From NCBI RefSeq assembly GCF_041146395.1, contig NC_090989.1, forward strand, positions 224,038,843 to 224,102,842: 64,000 nt of DNA. Reading direction: 5' to 3'. Every line of letters begins with the position of its first letter. Within the stretch, counting starts at the first letter, position 1. The DNA is from Eulemur rufifrons (taxonomy: Eukaryota > Chordata > Mammalia > Primates > Lemuridae). The notes under the pieces were generated by a model that saw nothing but the letters and a program-made list of their open reading frames with translations, made no database searches and had not been told where the DNA came from. Of the stretch, positions 13,880 through 26,045 are shown in pieces. Both the position numbers and the translations under genes were made by a program.

Positions 13880-14562
13880 TGGCACAGAGCCTTAAAACCC
13901 TTGGCATTTCCTGAGTGATGGGAGTGTCTATTGTTATTCATATTTCAACCACATCAGACTTGATGCTAATGAGGTGACTCTTGTTGGGCCCCAAAGCAGT
14001 TTCAGGTTAGGGGCTGGCTGCCAGAGGAGCCAACCTGTGGTTAAAGGATTGGAACTTTCGCCCCACCCCCTGACCTCCAGGCCAATGGTTGAATCAATCA
14101 TGCTTACATAACGAACCCTCCAAAGACCCCCTAAACAACAGGGCGTGGAGAGCTTCTGGGCAGGTGCACACACAGAGGTGCTAGAGGGTGGCTTGCCCAG
14201 AGAGGGTGTGGAAACTCTTGCCCTATGCACTTCCTCTATTTGACTGTTCCTGAGTTGTATCCTTTACAATAAACCAGTAATAGAAAATAAAGCGCTCTCC
14301 TGAGGTCTGTGACTCATTCTAGTGAATCACTGAACCCGAAGGAGGGTCATGGGAAAGCCTGAATTTGTAGTTGTCCAGGCTGAACGGTGGGTACCCTGGG
14401 CACCCCATGTGAGGCTGGCATCGGAAGCAGGGGCAGTCTTGAGGGACTGAGCCCTCAACCTGTGGGATCTGAGCCGACTCCAGAAAGTGTCAGAATTGAA
14501 TTGAATTGAATTGTTGGGCACCTACTTGGTGTCTGAGAATCAAAGATTTGGTTGGTGTGTGG
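13880..14562 (+). mobile_element. ERVL-type LTR
   Basis: This block has 'gcttacataacgaaccctcc', 'ctgttcctgagttgtatcct', an AATAAA-containing 'tttacaataaaccagtaata', 'gtgggatctgagccgactcc' and 'gggcacctacttggtgtctg', the order of an ERVL/MLT2-like LTR in plus orientation. A short (GAATT)n expansion lies near its 3' end. Confidence 0.6.
14491..14513 (+). repeat. (GAATT)n simple repeat
   Basis: About four and a half perfect pentamer units lie inside the LTR, at the place where relatives have one or two. Confidence 0.85.
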
Positions 14563-14689
14563 AAAAAATACTTCTCAATAATGCTGAACTGAGGCTCCAG
14601 TTGTAGCTTTGGACTTGAGCATAGGTAAGAAGAAATTCTGTCTCCTCTGGACCTCAAGTGTCAGCATGGACAACATGGGTTTTGTTACA

Positions 14690-14885
14690 TGAAAAACCTA
14701 GTTTGAATCTTGAATCCAGAATTTACCTGCTCCATGGGTCTGAATTACTCCCCGACTCAGTTTCCTCACCTGCAAAAGCAGGATGATAATTCTGCCCTGG
14801 GCCCCATTGGAATGATGAATAAGATAATGGATATATCTAGAATGGAGCCTAGCACATTGTAGGGACCTTAAAAATGGGAACTTAT
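14690..14885 (+). repeat. MIR SINE
   Basis: This plus-orientation MIR has 'cccgactcagtttcctcacc', then 'gcaaaagcaggatgataatt' and 'ggagcctagcacattgtagg'. Confidence 0.75.
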
Positions 14886-15009
14886 TTTATTCAAACCTTC
14901 AATGATAAGATCCGATGGTAGTATCAAGGCTCACACTGAATACAGAATATTTCAGTTTCCTATGTGATATAATTGGTCTGAAATATTCCAAAGAAATTAA
15001 TGCTCATTA

Positions 15010-16080
15010 TTGCATTAATTTGGCCAAATTGTTTTGGACATTTACCATATACCAGGTGCTATTCTGTGCTTTGGGGATTCAAGGAACTAAACTGACACAG
15101 TTCTAGCCTCCTGGTGCTTTCATTTTACTGGGTGGAGAAAGACCATAAAATAAATTAATACATAAACAAGTAAATATGTACATGAGATAGGGATAAATGT
15201 CGTGGAGAAAAGTAGAGCAGTGTGGGGAGATAAGAAGTGCCTGCGTCTGAGGCTATTTTATAGCAGGTGGCCAGGGACACCCTCACTGAGAAGTGGGGAG
15301 GTAAGCCACGCAGTCAGAGGGAAAAGCATTCCAGACAGAGGGAACAGCCATTGTAAATGCCATGAGGCAGAGTGTTCTTGGCATGTTCACCGAACAGCAG
15401 CTGGAGTGGAGAAACAGGAAGAGAGGTAGGAGGCAAGGAGGAGCCAATTCCAGCAGGGCCTTCCAGGCCATGGTAAGGGTTTTGGCTCTTCTCTGAGTGA
15501 AGTAGCAGGGAGGCTTCTAGCAGAGCAATGAGACAGTCTAACATGTTTTAAAAGAATCACTCTGGTTGCTGTGCTAGAATAGGGTTGGGGGAGGAAATGG
15601 CCAAGTGTGGAGGGAAGGAGGCCAGTTAAGAGACTGAGTACTGCAATACTCTAGAGGAGAGAACCGGGGCTTGGCCCTGGGTGGAAATGGTGGAGGTGAG
15701 ATGGGGTCAGAGTCTCCATGTGATTTGAAGGTCACATTGGTAGGATGTGCTCTTGAATAGGAAGTAGGATGTGACAGAGAGAGAAAAAGGAGTCAACGAT
15801 GAATCCTAAGTTTCTCTTGCTGAACCATTTGGAACAATGGAACTGCCATTTATGAAATGAAGAAGACATTAAAAGAAGCAGGATGTTGGGGTTTGTTTGG
15901 GTGGGGAGGACAGAAGGCAGACAATTAAATTTCGCAGGTGTCAAGTTGGTGATGCCTAGAAAGACATTCAAGTAGAGACCAACAGGCAATGGAAATAGAA
16001 GTCTAGAAGACGGACCAATGTGTGTAAGGGCAGAAGGGCACTGAAAGCAGGTGTCATTCATTCTACAGGTGTAAAGAATT
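15010..16080 (+). mobile_element. L2 LINE fragment
   Basis: It starts near 'cataccaggtgctattctgt', then has 'aagcattccagacagaggga', 'atgccatgaggcagag', 'gcagggccttccaggccatg' and 'aatcactctggttgctgtgc'. It is about 1 kb of L2 3' sequence in plus orientation. It is too diverged to encode protein. Confidence 0.8.
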
Positions 16081-16119
16081 GAAGGTCTTGCTGTTAGGGC
16101 TTCCCAGTGCATCTAGCTT

Positions 16120-16430
16120 TGCTATTCAAAGTGTGGCTCAGGGACCAGCAGCACAGCACTGCCTGGTGGCTTGTTAGAAATGCAGACTCTCTGGCCTTCC
16201 TCACACCTGTGTCAGAATTAGCATTTCACCAAGATCTGCAGTTGATTAGCATGTAATCAAAGTTTGAGAAGCACTCATCTAATTAGCATCATCTGAGGAG
16301 CTTTTTTAAAAAGTACAAGTTCCTCCCTAGAACACTTAGAATCTCTAGGACGGGGGCCCAGGCATGGGTATTTTTACCCAGATCCCCAAGTGGTTTCCCT
16401 GTGCAGCTGGGCAGAGAACCACTGATCTGA
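16120..16430 (+). mobile_element. Two tandem MER5A-like MITE fragments
   Basis: The first (about 16120-16290) ends 'gtttgagaagcactcatct'. The second (about 16283-16430) has 'catctgaggagcttttttaa' and ends 'agagaaccactgatctg'. Both read in plus orientation. Confidence 0.65.
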
Positions 16431-16617
16431 CTTTTCATCCTGGTATGTTTCCCCTTTGCTACCTGGTTTACATCGCCAGAGCTCCTGGAAAGGCATCTCT
16501 AAGGAGACGTGCAGTTCTAAGGTGGGATGAAGGCCTCTAACTAGAGCAATCATATCTCCTGGTTGATGAGGGTCAGTCTCAACATAATTATAATTATTAT
16601 CTTTCACTCTCAAAGTA

Positions 16618-16995
16618 CATATGGTCCCTGACTTATGACGGTTTGTCTTAATGATTTTTCAAGTTTACAATGGTGTGGAAAAGATATACATTCAGCAGAA
16701 ACCACACTTCTGGTACCCATATAACCATTTTTTTCACTGTCAGTACAGTATTCAATACATTTCATGAGATATTCAACACTTTATTATAAAATAGGCTTTG
16801 TGTTAGATGATTTTGCCCAACTGCAGGCTAATGTAAGTGTTCTCAGCATGTTTAAGGTAGGCTTGGCTAAGCTATGATATTTGGCAGGTTAGGTGTATTA
16901 TATGCATTTTTGACTTAATGATATTAATATTTCAAATTATGATGAGTTTATCCAGATACAACACTGCCATAAGTCTAGGAGCATCTGTATCCTGG
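16618..16995 (+). mobile_element. Tigger-type (TcMar) MITE
   Basis: It starts 'atggtccctgacttatgacg' and ends 'cataagtctaggagcatctg', so the ends are imperfect inverted repeats. The interior has 'tcaacactttattataaaat' and 'gttttgcccaactgcaggct'-like sequence typical of Tigger-derived MITEs of the Tigger2/MER28 group (name uncertain). Confidence 0.75.
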
Positions 16996-18642
16996 TTTAG
17001 ATGATAAATCATATGTTCTCCCTAGGTAAAACAAAATTGCTCTATATTTTATTTCTGGATTATAAAGCCATATTAAGAACAGGTAGAACAAAATGACAGA
17101 TGTCCTTTGGGTTGACAGATGAATCAAATATAGAGGGCCTCCTGGTGCTTAGCTATTAGTCCTTAAAGTCTTCTAGGGACAGCTTATCTAAAACACATAC
17201 ATAAATTCCTCAATTTCCGGAAGGCTGGAGAAAATCAGGCTCCTCCCAAGAATTGGGGTGGGATGGCATGAGGAGGAGTGGCTATATTCTGCAATGAAAG
17301 TGCCAAAGCCAAGGGTTGATTAGCCACAAGCTGATTATCAGTCTGTGATTATCCTAGCCCTTAACAAAACTTCTCCTTCCTTTTCCTTTTGCTTTTCGTT
17401 TTGGATCTTCTATTGTTCATTAAGCTACCCCACCCATGGGCTAACAGGGTCAAGGGAAGAAGGTAAAAGAAAAAAAAAAAAAAGCTCATTTAGCAGCCCT
17501 GCTAATAAATTGAGTGGGAAAGAAGATAAAAACAATCGCACTGTTTCTGGTCACCTGTGAATTTAAATGCTTTTGGATCATTCCTTTTTCCAAATTATTA
17601 CCAGCTGGTTTGAGGGCGCCTTGAAGGCCTACTGATTGCCGGTAAAATTAAAGTAATCTTGTATTTTTAAAACCATGTGATCTTCCAACAATAGGCCTTG
17701 GGAAGCCTGCCTTCCTGATTTACCAAGGACACAGAGTGGGGCAGGACAAGCGCCTTCTCCTCCCGTCAGGGCCCTTCCCATGTCCTTCCCCCTCTTAGCA
17801 CCAAGTCACAGGCAAATATGGATAGAATTGTTTACAGGTATTTTTTTATGTTGGCAAGAAATTATTTGACATCAATTTAAAACCAATAGCATAATCGCTT
17901 TTATACGAAAGGATGCAAATGGAAAACCCTACATGCGGGAGTAGACATTCATTGCATATAGATTATATCGCAAGTTTTCCTAATTGCATCACTAGGGTAG
18001 TTATGAGTACTCCTGCGAGGCAACCAGTGTAAATGTTTAAAACATTCTCTATTCACATGTGTTTAAAATGTCTGGAAAAGAAACTACCCATGTGCAAAGT
18101 CAAATAGCCAGATGCTGCCAAGTTGAAGGGAACTCTCTGTCCTTTTGCAAAATAACTTGAATGTAGATGGCTATTGAGTTAGGGTGTAAAACGTTAAAAA
18201 CTACCTGTTGAATTGGAATAAGATTACCAATGAAATCTCTGCAGATTAGAGAGGCACTTTAATGGGCGTCTGGGTGTGTGGGTGTAGGTGAGGTGAGGGT
18301 GGATATTTGTTTTCTGCTCTTTGGGCTGCAAATAAGAACAAGCTAAAAGGGTGGGAGAAGTTCTCTCTGCAGCTAAGAAGGCAATACAAGCTGGTCTTTC
18401 CCTGCCAGGCTCTGGATCAGTAATAACGCTGGCATTTTGAGGAGCCTGTCTTACCTTTGATCTTTGGTTAATGGTTAAACAAATGCTTTTCCTTCCAGAG
18501 CTCCTTGAAGGCAGAAGCCAGTGGTGCTGGAGAGCAACACTCTAAGGAGCCCCCAAAATGCTCCAACTTAAAGGCCTGGGTGAAGCTGAGCAGTAATTAA
18601 GGCAGGTAGGTCTGCTGAGAGAAGCTTCCTCCTTTCTTTAGG

Positions 18643-18949
18643 GTTTTTTTGTTTTTTGTTTTTTTTGAGACAGGGTATTATTCTGTTTCCCCAGCTAGAG
18701 TGCCATGGCCTCATCATAGCTCACTGCAACCTCAAACTCCTGGGCTCAAGTGATCCTCCCCTGCCTCAGCCTCCTGAGTAGCTCAGGCTACAGGCACGCA
18801 CCACCAAGCCTGGCTAATTTTTCTATTTTTTGTAGAAACAGGGTCTCACTTTTGCTCAGGCTGGTCTCAAATTCCTGGCCTCAAGAGATCCTCCGACCTC
18901 GGCTGCCCAGAGTGCTAGGATTACAGGCATGAGCCACTGAGCGTGGTCC
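18643..18949 (-). mobile_element. AluJ-type dimeric Alu
   Basis: This is a full dimeric Alu in minus orientation: a T-rich tail at the left and both arms present, ending 'gagccactgagcgtggt'. It is flanked by an 11-bp duplication with one mismatch (ctttctttagg at 18632-18642, ctttgtttagg at 18950-18960). Its divergence points to an old AluJ. Confidence 0.88.
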
Positions 18950-20284
18950 CTTTGTTTAGGTATTTAAATTTCTTTTAAAATCTTACTCTATATTATCTCT
19001 TGACTTAAATGTATGAGGGTTTAAGTTGATGAGTCAATGATGTAGGATATTTTAATAAGAAGTTCTATTTTAATATAAAATGTTTAGCTAGATCGTGTGC
19101 TAAATACTCTGAGGCCCACCTAGCCCGGTCCGGGAAGACCCTTGCTGATGGTCAGGAAGGGAGGGAGGATCTGCAATCAGAAGAGCAATGTCAGTGAAGG
19201 GATTCCCCAGCCTTTCACCCTGACAAACTCTTTAAACCAACAGGATGGAAAACGTGCAGTCCTGGGGACCAGAACAAATAGTATTTATTTTTTCTGTACC
19301 CACACAGTCTTCTAAGAGCAAGCCTATGGAGGTTTTCTGGCTTCCAAAGAAATGTTTAGAAAAAGCACCACTTGGCTTTTGTGGACCACCTAGGAGACAG
19401 GCTCATGTGTGTATAGGATTGTTTTCCTACTTGTCTAATGGTGTGGACTAAGTCCCATGTGGAAGGTAAATAAAAACAAGGAAAAACCATAACCACTTAG
19501 CCTGTGCAAATTAGGGAAAAGAATGTTGAGAAAAAATAGCCTAGAGTCAGAGTGAGTCAGAGTCGGTGAGGCCAGGAATATCATTCCTCACCCTGTACGT
19601 AGCTCTGGACTTTCAGGCCCCTGCTTTAATCTCCCTTCCTAACATGAGACGTAGAAGAGGGTTTTATTCGGAAAGAGAGGGTAAGCCTCCCATTCCTGCA
19701 TGATTTGGTACTATCTTGGGTGAAATGTACTCACTAGCAAATTATTTTGGCAGCGCGTGGCCCATCCCCTGCATGGAAAGGCTGCGATCCTGAGAGGAAG
19801 AGCCAAGGGCTTTCTGCTGGCCACGTGCTCTGCCCACTCACCCTCCTGGTGACCCTGAGAACAGCTCTCAGCCTCCCCGGCCTCTACTTCCCCTTCTAGC
19901 ATGATTTTACTCCAGACAGATCTTCTGATTACAGGGTCAGGAATAAGGATCTGTGGCACCATTGTCACCAAGTTCTTTGAGACTCTCCAAAGAAAGATCC
20001 CATGAAAACAATACTGAACTACTGACAAAAAAAGAAAACCCTTCTTGATTTCTTATTCCATCAGGGCAAATTATAGCTGGAAATTCTGAGCAACTCAAAA
20101 ATGAATAGCAGTGAATATGTCTCTGTTTCTCTACTTTTCCACAAAAGTGTTGCAGGTAGAACCAATGTTTTCATCTCAAAAAATCATCTCATCAAGGACT
20201 CTGCTTCAGAGCCCAGGATGAAGTGAAGATCAAGAAGACAGGAGCAGCCAGCAGTGCAGCTCCGAGTACCCAACACTGGAGTGG

Positions 20285-20425
20285 GGCCTTTCTGGTATTA
20301 ATTAGTGTTGCCCGGAGCGTTAATGAATGTGGGACTGGGGAGGCTTATGGCTGTCTATTTGTGATTTTCCCGAGTTCTTAATTAGCTCTATTGTTGAAAA
20401 CATGAGCGGGCTTTGCCAAACACAG
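20285..20425. promoter_or_regulatory. Candidate conserved noncoding element (unproven)
   Basis: This repeat-free stretch lies about 540-670 bp downstream of exon 10 in the transcript. It holds two TAATTA homeodomain-type cores, attaatta at 20297-20304 and ttaatta at 20378-20384, within compositionally distinct sequence. Conservation cannot be judged from one genome. Confidence 0.25.
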
Positions 20426-20959
20426 GCTGGCCTGGCCTCATGGATGTCTTCCCTTAACTTTAAAGGTCAGCCACAGCCCCTCCTCTCAGGGCAGACTACA
20501 CAGCCATCTCAGAGACGACACCCAGGGTGACATCTGTATTGACACCTCAAGGTCATGGTCCAACCCAGAGTTATCCAAAAACTTGGAGATTCAAATTTTA
20601 TATAAGCATAATCGAGGCTCTCAGTGGTTTAACCAGTTTGACTCTAACTCACAATTTCCTTACCTTATAGAGGTACCTTTGCTTAACTTCACCCCAATTA
20701 ACAAACTGCCGGACAGTCAAGACAGATAAGTTGTTTGAGAAATGCTAGTCCAAACTTCTTAAAGATGCTAGAGAGCAATTTTTCTGTTTGAAACACTGTA
20801 CTGCATGAGTTAAACTTGCTTGGAGTTGCACTAAGCTTGCCCTTCAGCTGAAGCAATCAACACGCCTTTCCAGAAAGTAAAACCACCCCCGCTAAAGGCA
20901 CAGGGACACTCTTTAAATTTGCCAAAGCCATGAGGCACACAACAGTTCTGTTTTTGTAC

Positions 20960-21094
20960 CTGTGGCTCCTGGTCGTGGCCGCTGGGATCCTTCTCATAGC
21001 TCTCTGCATACAGTCTGATGGTGGCCCGCACGCCACTGGAGGAGCTAAGCCGGAAGATGAGACGTGATGCGTCTGAGAAGATGATCCTCAGGCC
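20960..21094 (-). CDS. PGM5: PGM5 exon 10 (degenerate phosphate-binding loop)
   Basis: This 135-nt minus-strand exon runs in phase 0 at both ends, from TTCTTGGTCTCAG to CACAG|GTACAA. It encodes 45 codons, [16 protein letters not shown] through SGHDQEPQ, matching PGM1 residues 489-533. In PGM1 the loop FRLSGTGSAGATIRLY grips the distal phosphate with R503, S505, G506, T507 and R515. Here the aligned stretch is [16 protein letters not shown]: both arginines and the first serine are kept, but GTG becomes SSS and SAG becomes GVR. This agrees with PGM5 being a pseudoenzyme. About 29 C-terminal residues should follow in exon 11, which I could not find to the left. The donor lacks G at +5. Confidence 0.95.
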
Positions 21095-23514
21095 CTGAGA
21101 CCAAGAACATGCAGAATAGATCAGTGAACAAATGAACACACAGGTAAGAATAATTAATACCTACTACAGAAATCAGCATGTTTCTATGACCTAAACGCGG
21201 AGTCATGACAGTTGATAATTGGCGCTGGACAATCACCCAGGTAGGGCAGTGCATGAACCAACCATGGCTGGCCATTTGTCTCTTATTCTATTCCTGATGC
21301 TTTGTGGTTAATGCTGGGGGGAGAGTTAGGAACAAAACTGTGAACAGATGCTCAAGTTCTCTTGGTCTGGTGGTATGGAAATCAGAAAGAAGTGGGGTAA
21401 CAAGGATGAAAGGATATTTAATAAATATCCCTGGGGCCAAAGTTGGTCCCTCGTAAATCTGCTGGATGCAATCAGAGTAGACGATTCATCAATTACAGTC
21501 AGACAAATTACCCATGTTAAAGTTAGCCACACCTTCACATGATGCTAGACTTCGCAGGGTCCTCTGTTCACAGTGGAACCCTATAACGAAGTGCTCGGGG
21601 CTGCAGCCTCAGCGGGGTCCTGAGGGTTGCTGGGCACATTGCCATCCTCTTGGCTCTCTCCATACCCACTAGTGCTGCCTCGTATTGATTGGGTTTTGGC
21701 TCAGAACATCCCCACTCTCTATGCATCTCTTCTCAGTAGAGGCAGAGATATTTTTAAATTACGACCGTAAGATCAGACTGTGACTTCTGTTGAAGGAAAT
21801 TTGTTCTCCTAAGACAACTGATAAAGCAATTGTTGTAAATAAGCATATTGGCAGGGGCCAGGGGAAGGAAGAGGAGGGAATAAAATAATATGTTTGGTGA
21901 ACTTGTTACTTCTGAAAAAGTTGATGATTCAGGCGACATCCATATCAGACATTTTCCCTAAGCAATTTATCCTTGAAGCTTCTCTGGCCTCAAACCTTGC
22001 TTGTTAAGAATAAGCCGTTATTATTAAACATATATATACCTGCTGCATACATCTGATTGCCAGTTCTTTACCCCTACCCCAATCTGGTGACATCTGCTGG
22101 AGGCACTGTGATTCCATCTGAGTGGCTTTCTGCTTTTTAAGTTTTGTAGGCATAACTTGTCCCCATTCCCAAACTAGAAGATTTAGTTTCTTTCTGGAGT
22201 AGTTCAAAGTCTGCCACAATTTGTGTAATGAAAGGGAGCCATCTTCCTTACCGGCAACCTCTCACTCACTCCACAACGCTGGCTGTGCAAACAGGATGAT
22301 ATCATTCAGGACTCATTCACTGGGCAAACATTTTAGAGTGGCCGTTGTGGCTTAGGTACTGGGCTGAATCCTGGGTATACGAAGATAAAATCACAGTACT
22401 TGCCTGGAGTAGTTTATTACAATGAACAGAAGCCATTTTCTTAACCACCTGATACCCCTGAAGAGGTCAATAGTTACAGAATTCCAAATGGAGCAAATGA
22501 ACAAATCAGCTGCTATCCAGAAAGCACTGTATACCCAATTACATTCAAACTGACAATAAAGCCCCGAAGGTTTCACAGTTGTGTTCTCAGGCGTGCTTTT
22601 ACAAACTCTTTCGAAGCTCTTACTTATGTTTAAGCCCACATTCCCATCGTCAATGTGCGTGGGTCACATGAGTAACTTTTTCTCAGGACTATGGCTTATC
22701 CACAAATTGGTTAAAGCAATATCCAAGGCTGAGGTCCTAACCCACCTGTCGTTGCAGATTCCAAGACACTTGGAGCCAACTCTTCTGACCATCTCCCAGA
22801 CTGAACCCTTTAAAGTAACTCCCATTACACAATTAACCTCTCAGATTAGTTGATGGCCGGTGGGAGGTATCTACTAATCAGGTCATAACAAACCGTCGAC
22901 ATGTGTTATCTGCTCATAACTAAGCCTTTTTACAATGAAATTACGTTACTTTTTTCCCTGAGGGTAGCTAAAATAACTTTGGCTGTACTACATGCTGCAC
23001 TCATAGAAAATTGTTAGACTCTACATCTGGTAGCCTGGAATAAATTTTGCACTTGAAAAGATGATAAAGATGTGAATAGCACGCATCAGCCTACTGACAG
23101 AGACCCAACATCTTCTCTCTTTCCTAGGAGGCCAACCATGAGATCCTCACTGAGAATCCGTGTTGCTTTTCCAGGTGAGGAACACCACCATTCTCCTTCT
23201 CCACATGGAATGAAAGGTCATTTTAGAGCCAGCCTAGTTCTGTGCTGAGACATTCCCAGGCCCGCGTCTGCTGAGTGCCACTTTGATGTGTGAATAGTTG
23301 TCCTGTCTGCTTTGGGATCTGCATCCCAAAATGAACTTAATGAATTTGCAACTCAAACATGAGCCGTGTTCTTTCCATCACGTGTTGTCACCTACTATCA
23401 ATTAAACCATGAGGCCAAAGTTACCACTGACGAAGACTTGCCAAGTTTCTAATCATTCCTGAATTTCAACAAGAGAGTACCCGTAATATACTTTGTTTTC
23501 ATTTTTTAGGATAT

Positions 23515-23747
23515 ACCAGGGATTGGCAACATACAGCCTGTAGGTGAAATCTGACCTGCTACCTGTGTTTATAAATCAAGCTTTTTGGGGACACAGCCAT
23601 ACCCATTCACTTATATATTGTCTATGGCTGCTTTTGTGCTACAGTGGCAGAGACGAATAGTTGTGACAGATGTCATCTATCCCACAGACCTAAAATATTT
23701 AATATCTAGCCCTTTACAGAAGATGTTTGCTGACCCCTGGTATAAAC
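23515..23747 (-). mobile_element. MER20-like hAT-Charlie MITE, copy 2
   Basis: It shares 'tattgtctatggctgctttt' and 'gtgctacagtggcagagacg' with copies 1 and 3 and ends 'tgtttgctgacccctg', a near-intact terminal inverted repeat end. Confidence 0.78.
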
Positions 23748-24499
23748 CATTACATTATCTACAGCCTAGAATGCTTATCCTTCAGCACTACACCAGAAAA
23801 TAGAAAATATAACCATCTGCCTTATCAAAAGCTCAGTAGAGAGAAACTACGTTTATTATGACTGTTAAAAGGTTGTACGATTCCTCCATTCCCCAGCTGT
23901 CCCAGCAGCTTCTCGCCATAGATTCATCTGGACTATATTTGGCCCAAATCAACTTACTTCTGACCACCTACTCCTGACAGAAATGGATTTACTGAACTGC
24001 ATTTTAGTTTTACAGTCTCGCTTTTATTGCAGGGTGCTACAAGTCACAGTCTTATAACATCCGCTTTTGCAGTCACTACAGGAATATTGTTAGAGACTGT
24101 ACGATGCTCCACATGAGACATTCCCTCAAGAGCCAAGTATTAGGAAAGCCTTTCCTTCCCTGAGGAACTGGTATTCTTTTTCTTTCGGACAATACGAACT
24201 TTGCAACTAACCATATTTCCCTTTTCAATATGGCTGCCAGGATACTTGATGCCAAATTTGAGGTTCAGCCCAAGTGGATCCTTATGACTTGCATAACTAT
24301 AAATTTTTCTTCTTCTGTTCTTGACTCTCTGCTCTTATTTATGTATTCCCTAGGCTTGATTTCTGTTTCTTATTTATACTCTAACAACTTCATTATGTGC
24401 CTCTGCTGCCACAAATCCTCTTGAGAAACAAGGCCCAGTGAAAATGAGTAAAACAAGTTCCCGTCACAATGTTAACCCTAAAATTTTGGAACTGCTGAG

Positions 24500-24645
24500 T
24501 TACGTCTGTGGGTCCTTCATTAGGTAAAAAGCTCTGGGAAAGCAGAGCCTTATACCTTGTTCACCATTTTATCCTCATAGCCCCTAGGACACGCCTGGCA
24601 CACAGTAGACCCTCCATAAACATTTGTTGAATGAATGTCACTGCA
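24500..24645 (+). mobile_element. L2 3' end
   Basis: The 'cacgcctggcacacagtaga' and 'aacatttgttgaatgaatg' segments are the standard 3' end of L2. Confidence 0.75.
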
Positions 24646-24944
24646 TGTTCAACAACTAAAGTGAGCACCACTGGAGTCCCCACTGAGGCAGTCTCCGAAG
24701 GCCTCCCTCCACAGTTGGTGAGGACTCACAGGCCAAACGAAAATACACTCACGTTCTTCATGCTGAACTAGGGCTAATGTGTCCACCTTGAAGAGTAGTT
24801 CCAAAAGATAAATTAATAAGTAGAAATCACCCGGCATATCATTATGGCAGTTCCTCTACTGTGTCTGAAAACAAAGGAGTTGAACCATGGTGGGTTCCTG
24901 CCCCAAGTTGTGTGATCTTAGACAAATCATGATTACCCCATTAA

Positions 24945-25112
24945 TTGCAAACTGCAGCACATCGGAATCAGTGGGAAGTCTTTAAAAAATGGTGGTCTCA
25001 GGCTCTCACCCGAGACATTGTGATTTAATTGTTATGGGATATCACTTGGGCATTGAGATTGTAAAAGCTTTCCAGGTGATTCTAATGTGCAGTTAAATGT
25101 GGGAACCACTGC
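24945..25112 (+). mobile_element. MER5A-like hAT-Charlie MITE
   Basis: The segments 'tcggaatcagtgggaagtct', 'ttccaggtgattctaatgtg' and 'gtgggaaccactgc' follow the MER5A order in plus orientation, with a diverged middle. Confidence 0.6.
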
Positions 25113-25839
25113 AGTAACCTCTTTTCTCTGGGTCATCTGCGTCATCTATCAAGTGACTTGGCTGTGCTACATATCAGTGGTAGGAAGGTCCCTTTAGGCT
25201 TTAAAGTTTCATGCAGATGCTACCATAGGACTGGGATCTTAGGAGGACCATCACATAGCAGGGCTTGTAAAACAACATCATGCCACTGAGTCCTGAAATC
25301 TTCCTCTTAGGGCCTTGTCAGTGGCAGAACCATTAGAAGTACCTCTTCTTGAGCCATCTGACACTAACTGTTTTTAGCACAATCTTCTAAGATATTCCTG
25401 GAGCAACTGTGAAGGAATCCACTTTATCTCCCCACCAGCAGCAGCTATAGTAGCTGGCGTATCCAGGATGACACAACAGCCACAAGCTCAAAAAATGGAA
25501 AAAGATGCCCTCCTCCATTAGAAGACAATGTTAATTATGAGGAAGGGTATGGAGTGTCAAAAGAGCACTTCAGTTCCAGCCTAGCAGTTTTCTGCCTTTG
25601 GCCTGTGGATGTATGCTTCAATGACGACAGTGGAGTTTTGCCCACCTTAGCTTTGTCCCAGTGAAGAACGATTGTTAAAAGATTTCATCTCCCTTGTCCA
25701 CATGCAGCTATTTCCACACAAAAATCCTCAAGTCTGCTTCCAGTTATCACTGTAGCTTCTCTTATCCCCCCCAGATTTGCCCTATCTTTGATTTACTGTT
25801 TATGGAGAGTCAGTTTGGAAATGATACAGGAATAGCGAC

Positions 25840-26045
25840 TGGATAAACTCAGGGTAGAATTCTGGCTTGGCCACTCTTTAGCTGGTGGTCTTGAGTAAGC
25901 CACTTAAGCTCTCTAAGCCTTAGTTTCCTAAAAAGCAGATGAAAAATAATACAGCCTGGCTTATTGGGTTGTTGAAAGCATCATATCATAAAATATATGT
26001 GAAAAGTGCTTTGAAAATTATCAATCACTATATATTATTCTTATG
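25840..26045 (+). repeat. MIR SINE
   Basis: This plus-orientation MIR has 'ctggcttggccactctttag', 'agtaagccacttaagctctc' and 'gaaaagtgctttgaaaatta'. Confidence 0.8.

Noticed and set aside
20831..21139. Single-exon 102-codon minus frame
   Set aside because: Only 20960-21094 is exon, set by the AG acceptor and GT donor and by the PGM1 alignment; the rest is intron read-through.
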